Position numbers and translations under genes: made by a program
The notes under the pieces: model-generated
What the model was told of the DNA's origin: nothing
What the model saw: only the letters and a program-made list of their open reading frames with translations
Databases searched by the model: none
Shown here: in pieces, positions 6,139 to 6,716 of the stretch
How the letters are laid out: each line of letters opens with the position of its first letter
Position numbering within the stretch: the stretch's first letter is position 1
DNA from: JBGCDD01 sp045105075
GTDB taxonomy: Bacteria > Pseudomonadota > Alphaproteobacteria > Rhodobacterales > Rhodobacteraceae
Length of the DNA: 6,716 nucleotides
Direction of reading: 5' to 3'
Assembly: GCA_045105075.1 (NCBI GenBank)
Contig: JBGCDD010000104.1
Location: forward strand, 1-6,716

Positions 6139-6164
6139 ATTTTGCTGCCCGCTTGTCATGTCAA
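6136..6164 (-). promoter_or_regulatory. Possible promoter of the cytochrome c' gene
   Basis: On the minus strand TTGACA (6159-6164), a perfect -35 hexamer, is 17 bases from AATGTT (6136-6141), a poor -10. If real, the promoter overlaps the imuB start codon and the LexA box. Confidence 0.25.
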
Positions 6165-6716
6165 ATCGCCGTATCCTGTCTTTGTGGTTCCCGCGTCTGG
6201 GCGCCGAACGCGTCTTGCGCGCAGCGCGTCGCAGTGATGATGCCCCTCTGGCGATCATCGCTGAAGTCTCTAACACACAGGTTATCACGTCGTTAAACGT
6301 CACTGCGCAAACCGCTGGGCTGCACGTCGGTCAACCGGTGCGCGACGCTCACGCCATGTGCGCTGGCCTGCTTACCCAGACCCGTAACGCTGCGGCAGAG
6401 ACCGCCTTTCTCGCCGCTCTGCGCCGGTGGGCTGGTAAATTCAGCCCCTGGGTTGCCGAAGAAGCCCCAGACGGGTTGGTGATCGACCTGACCGGTTGCG
6501 CGCATCTTTTTGGCGGCGAATCCGAGCTGCTTAACGTTATAGAAACCGATTGCGCCGATATAGGATTGAGCGTGTGCATGGGCGTCGCCGACACGCTGGG
6601 CACGGCCTGGGCGCTGGCGCGTTATGCTGGCCAAAAGGCCACGTCCGACCGCAACGGCGATGCCATTGATCAAGAAGCCCGCGCCACCCGGTCGCGCGCT
6701 GGCAAGCGGCGACACT
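6158..6716 (+). CDS. imuB: ImuB, Y-family DNA polymerase homologue of the inducible mutasome (N-terminal part)
   Basis: An open frame runs from the ATG at 6158 off the right edge, giving 186 complete residues. The start RRILSLWFPRLGAERVLR is typical of ImuB, as are LAIIAEV, VTAQTAGLHVGQPVRDAHAMC and the block DGLVIDLTGCAHLFGGE followed by a GVADTLGTAWALARYAG segment. ImuB belongs to the Y-family polymerase fold but lacks the catalytic acids. Here the first strand reads LWFPRL where an active enzyme has Asp-x-Asp. In the family it acts as a hub that brings DnaE2 and ImuA to the beta clamp for damage-induced mutagenesis. The C-terminal clamp-binding region is outside the window. There is no strong ribosome binding site, and an in-frame TGA at 6134-6136 rules out starts further upstream. 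A LexA box precedes it. No imuA lies next to it, because the divergent gene is cytochrome c'. Confidence 0.9.
   Translation, partial: MSNRRILSLWFPRLGAERVLRAARRSDDAPLAIIAEVSNTQVITSLNVTAQTAGLHVGQPVRDAHAMCAGLLTQTRNAAAETAFLAALRRWAGKFSPWVAEEAPDGLVIDLTGCAHLFGGESELLNVIETDCADIGLSVCMGVADTLGTAWALARYAGQKATSDRNGDAIDQEARATRSRAGKRRH

Noticed and set aside
6153..6164. TTG-T-CATG-T-CAA, resembling an FNR/NnrR-type site near the cytochrome c' gene
   Set aside because: The half-site spacing is too short (12 rather than 14 bases) and the symmetry is imperfect. It spans the imuB start codon.
6293..6715. A minus-strand open frame at the right edge
   Set aside because: It lies opposite imuB, whose plus-strand translation matches its family throughout.

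Overview
The window reads as an ordinary stretch of chromosome from an alphaproteobacterium, most likely a marine Rhodobacterales (Roseobacter-group) species. The evidence is the moderately high G+C, a LexA site of the alphaproteobacterial type (GAAC-N7-GAAC), an Irr-type iron control element in front of an mbfA-like gene, and protein sequences with a Rhodobacterales flavour. No species can be named from the sequence alone. I see no RNA gene, insertion sequence, phage gene, CRISPR array or origin. Genes are packed tightly and no gene-free gap exceeds about 130 bases.

Left part (1-2654): the C-terminal two thirds or so of a beta-lactamase-fold serine hydrolase enters from the left edge. It is followed after 15 bases by a small cysteine-rich DUF2237 protein, probably in the same transcript. 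An AEC-family (auxin efflux carrier type) permease lies convergently against DUF2237, with interlocked stop codons. Divergent from the permease is a short polysaccharide pyruvyl transferase-family protein, which converges on mbfA, again with interlocked stops.

Middle part (2651-4425): mbfA encodes a fusion of a ferritin-like (rubrerythrin) domain with a VIT1/CCC1 membrane domain, a family known to export iron. Its promoter carries a perfect 8-3-8 palindrome matching the Irr iron control element. A TetR-family regulator is transcribed divergently from its own good sigma-70-like promoter. A separate inverted repeat sits between the two promoters and is a candidate operator.

Right part (4429-6716): on the minus strand, a cytochrome c' gene is followed by a class III alcohol dehydrogenase (glutathione-dependent formaldehyde dehydrogenase, which in this family is also S-nitrosoglutathione reductase). 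The pairing fits defence against nitric oxide or formaldehyde, but this is inference. Divergent from cytochrome c' is the start of imuB, the non-catalytic Y-family polymerase homologue of the damage-induced mutasome. It has a LexA box about 20 bases before its start and no imuA gene beside it. It runs off the right edge.

Taken together the window holds several small stress-response units (iron, thiol/NO/aldehyde, DNA damage), each with a visible regulatory site, rather than one new multi-gene system. The most useful observations are the two well-matched regulatory sites and the gene pairs around them.
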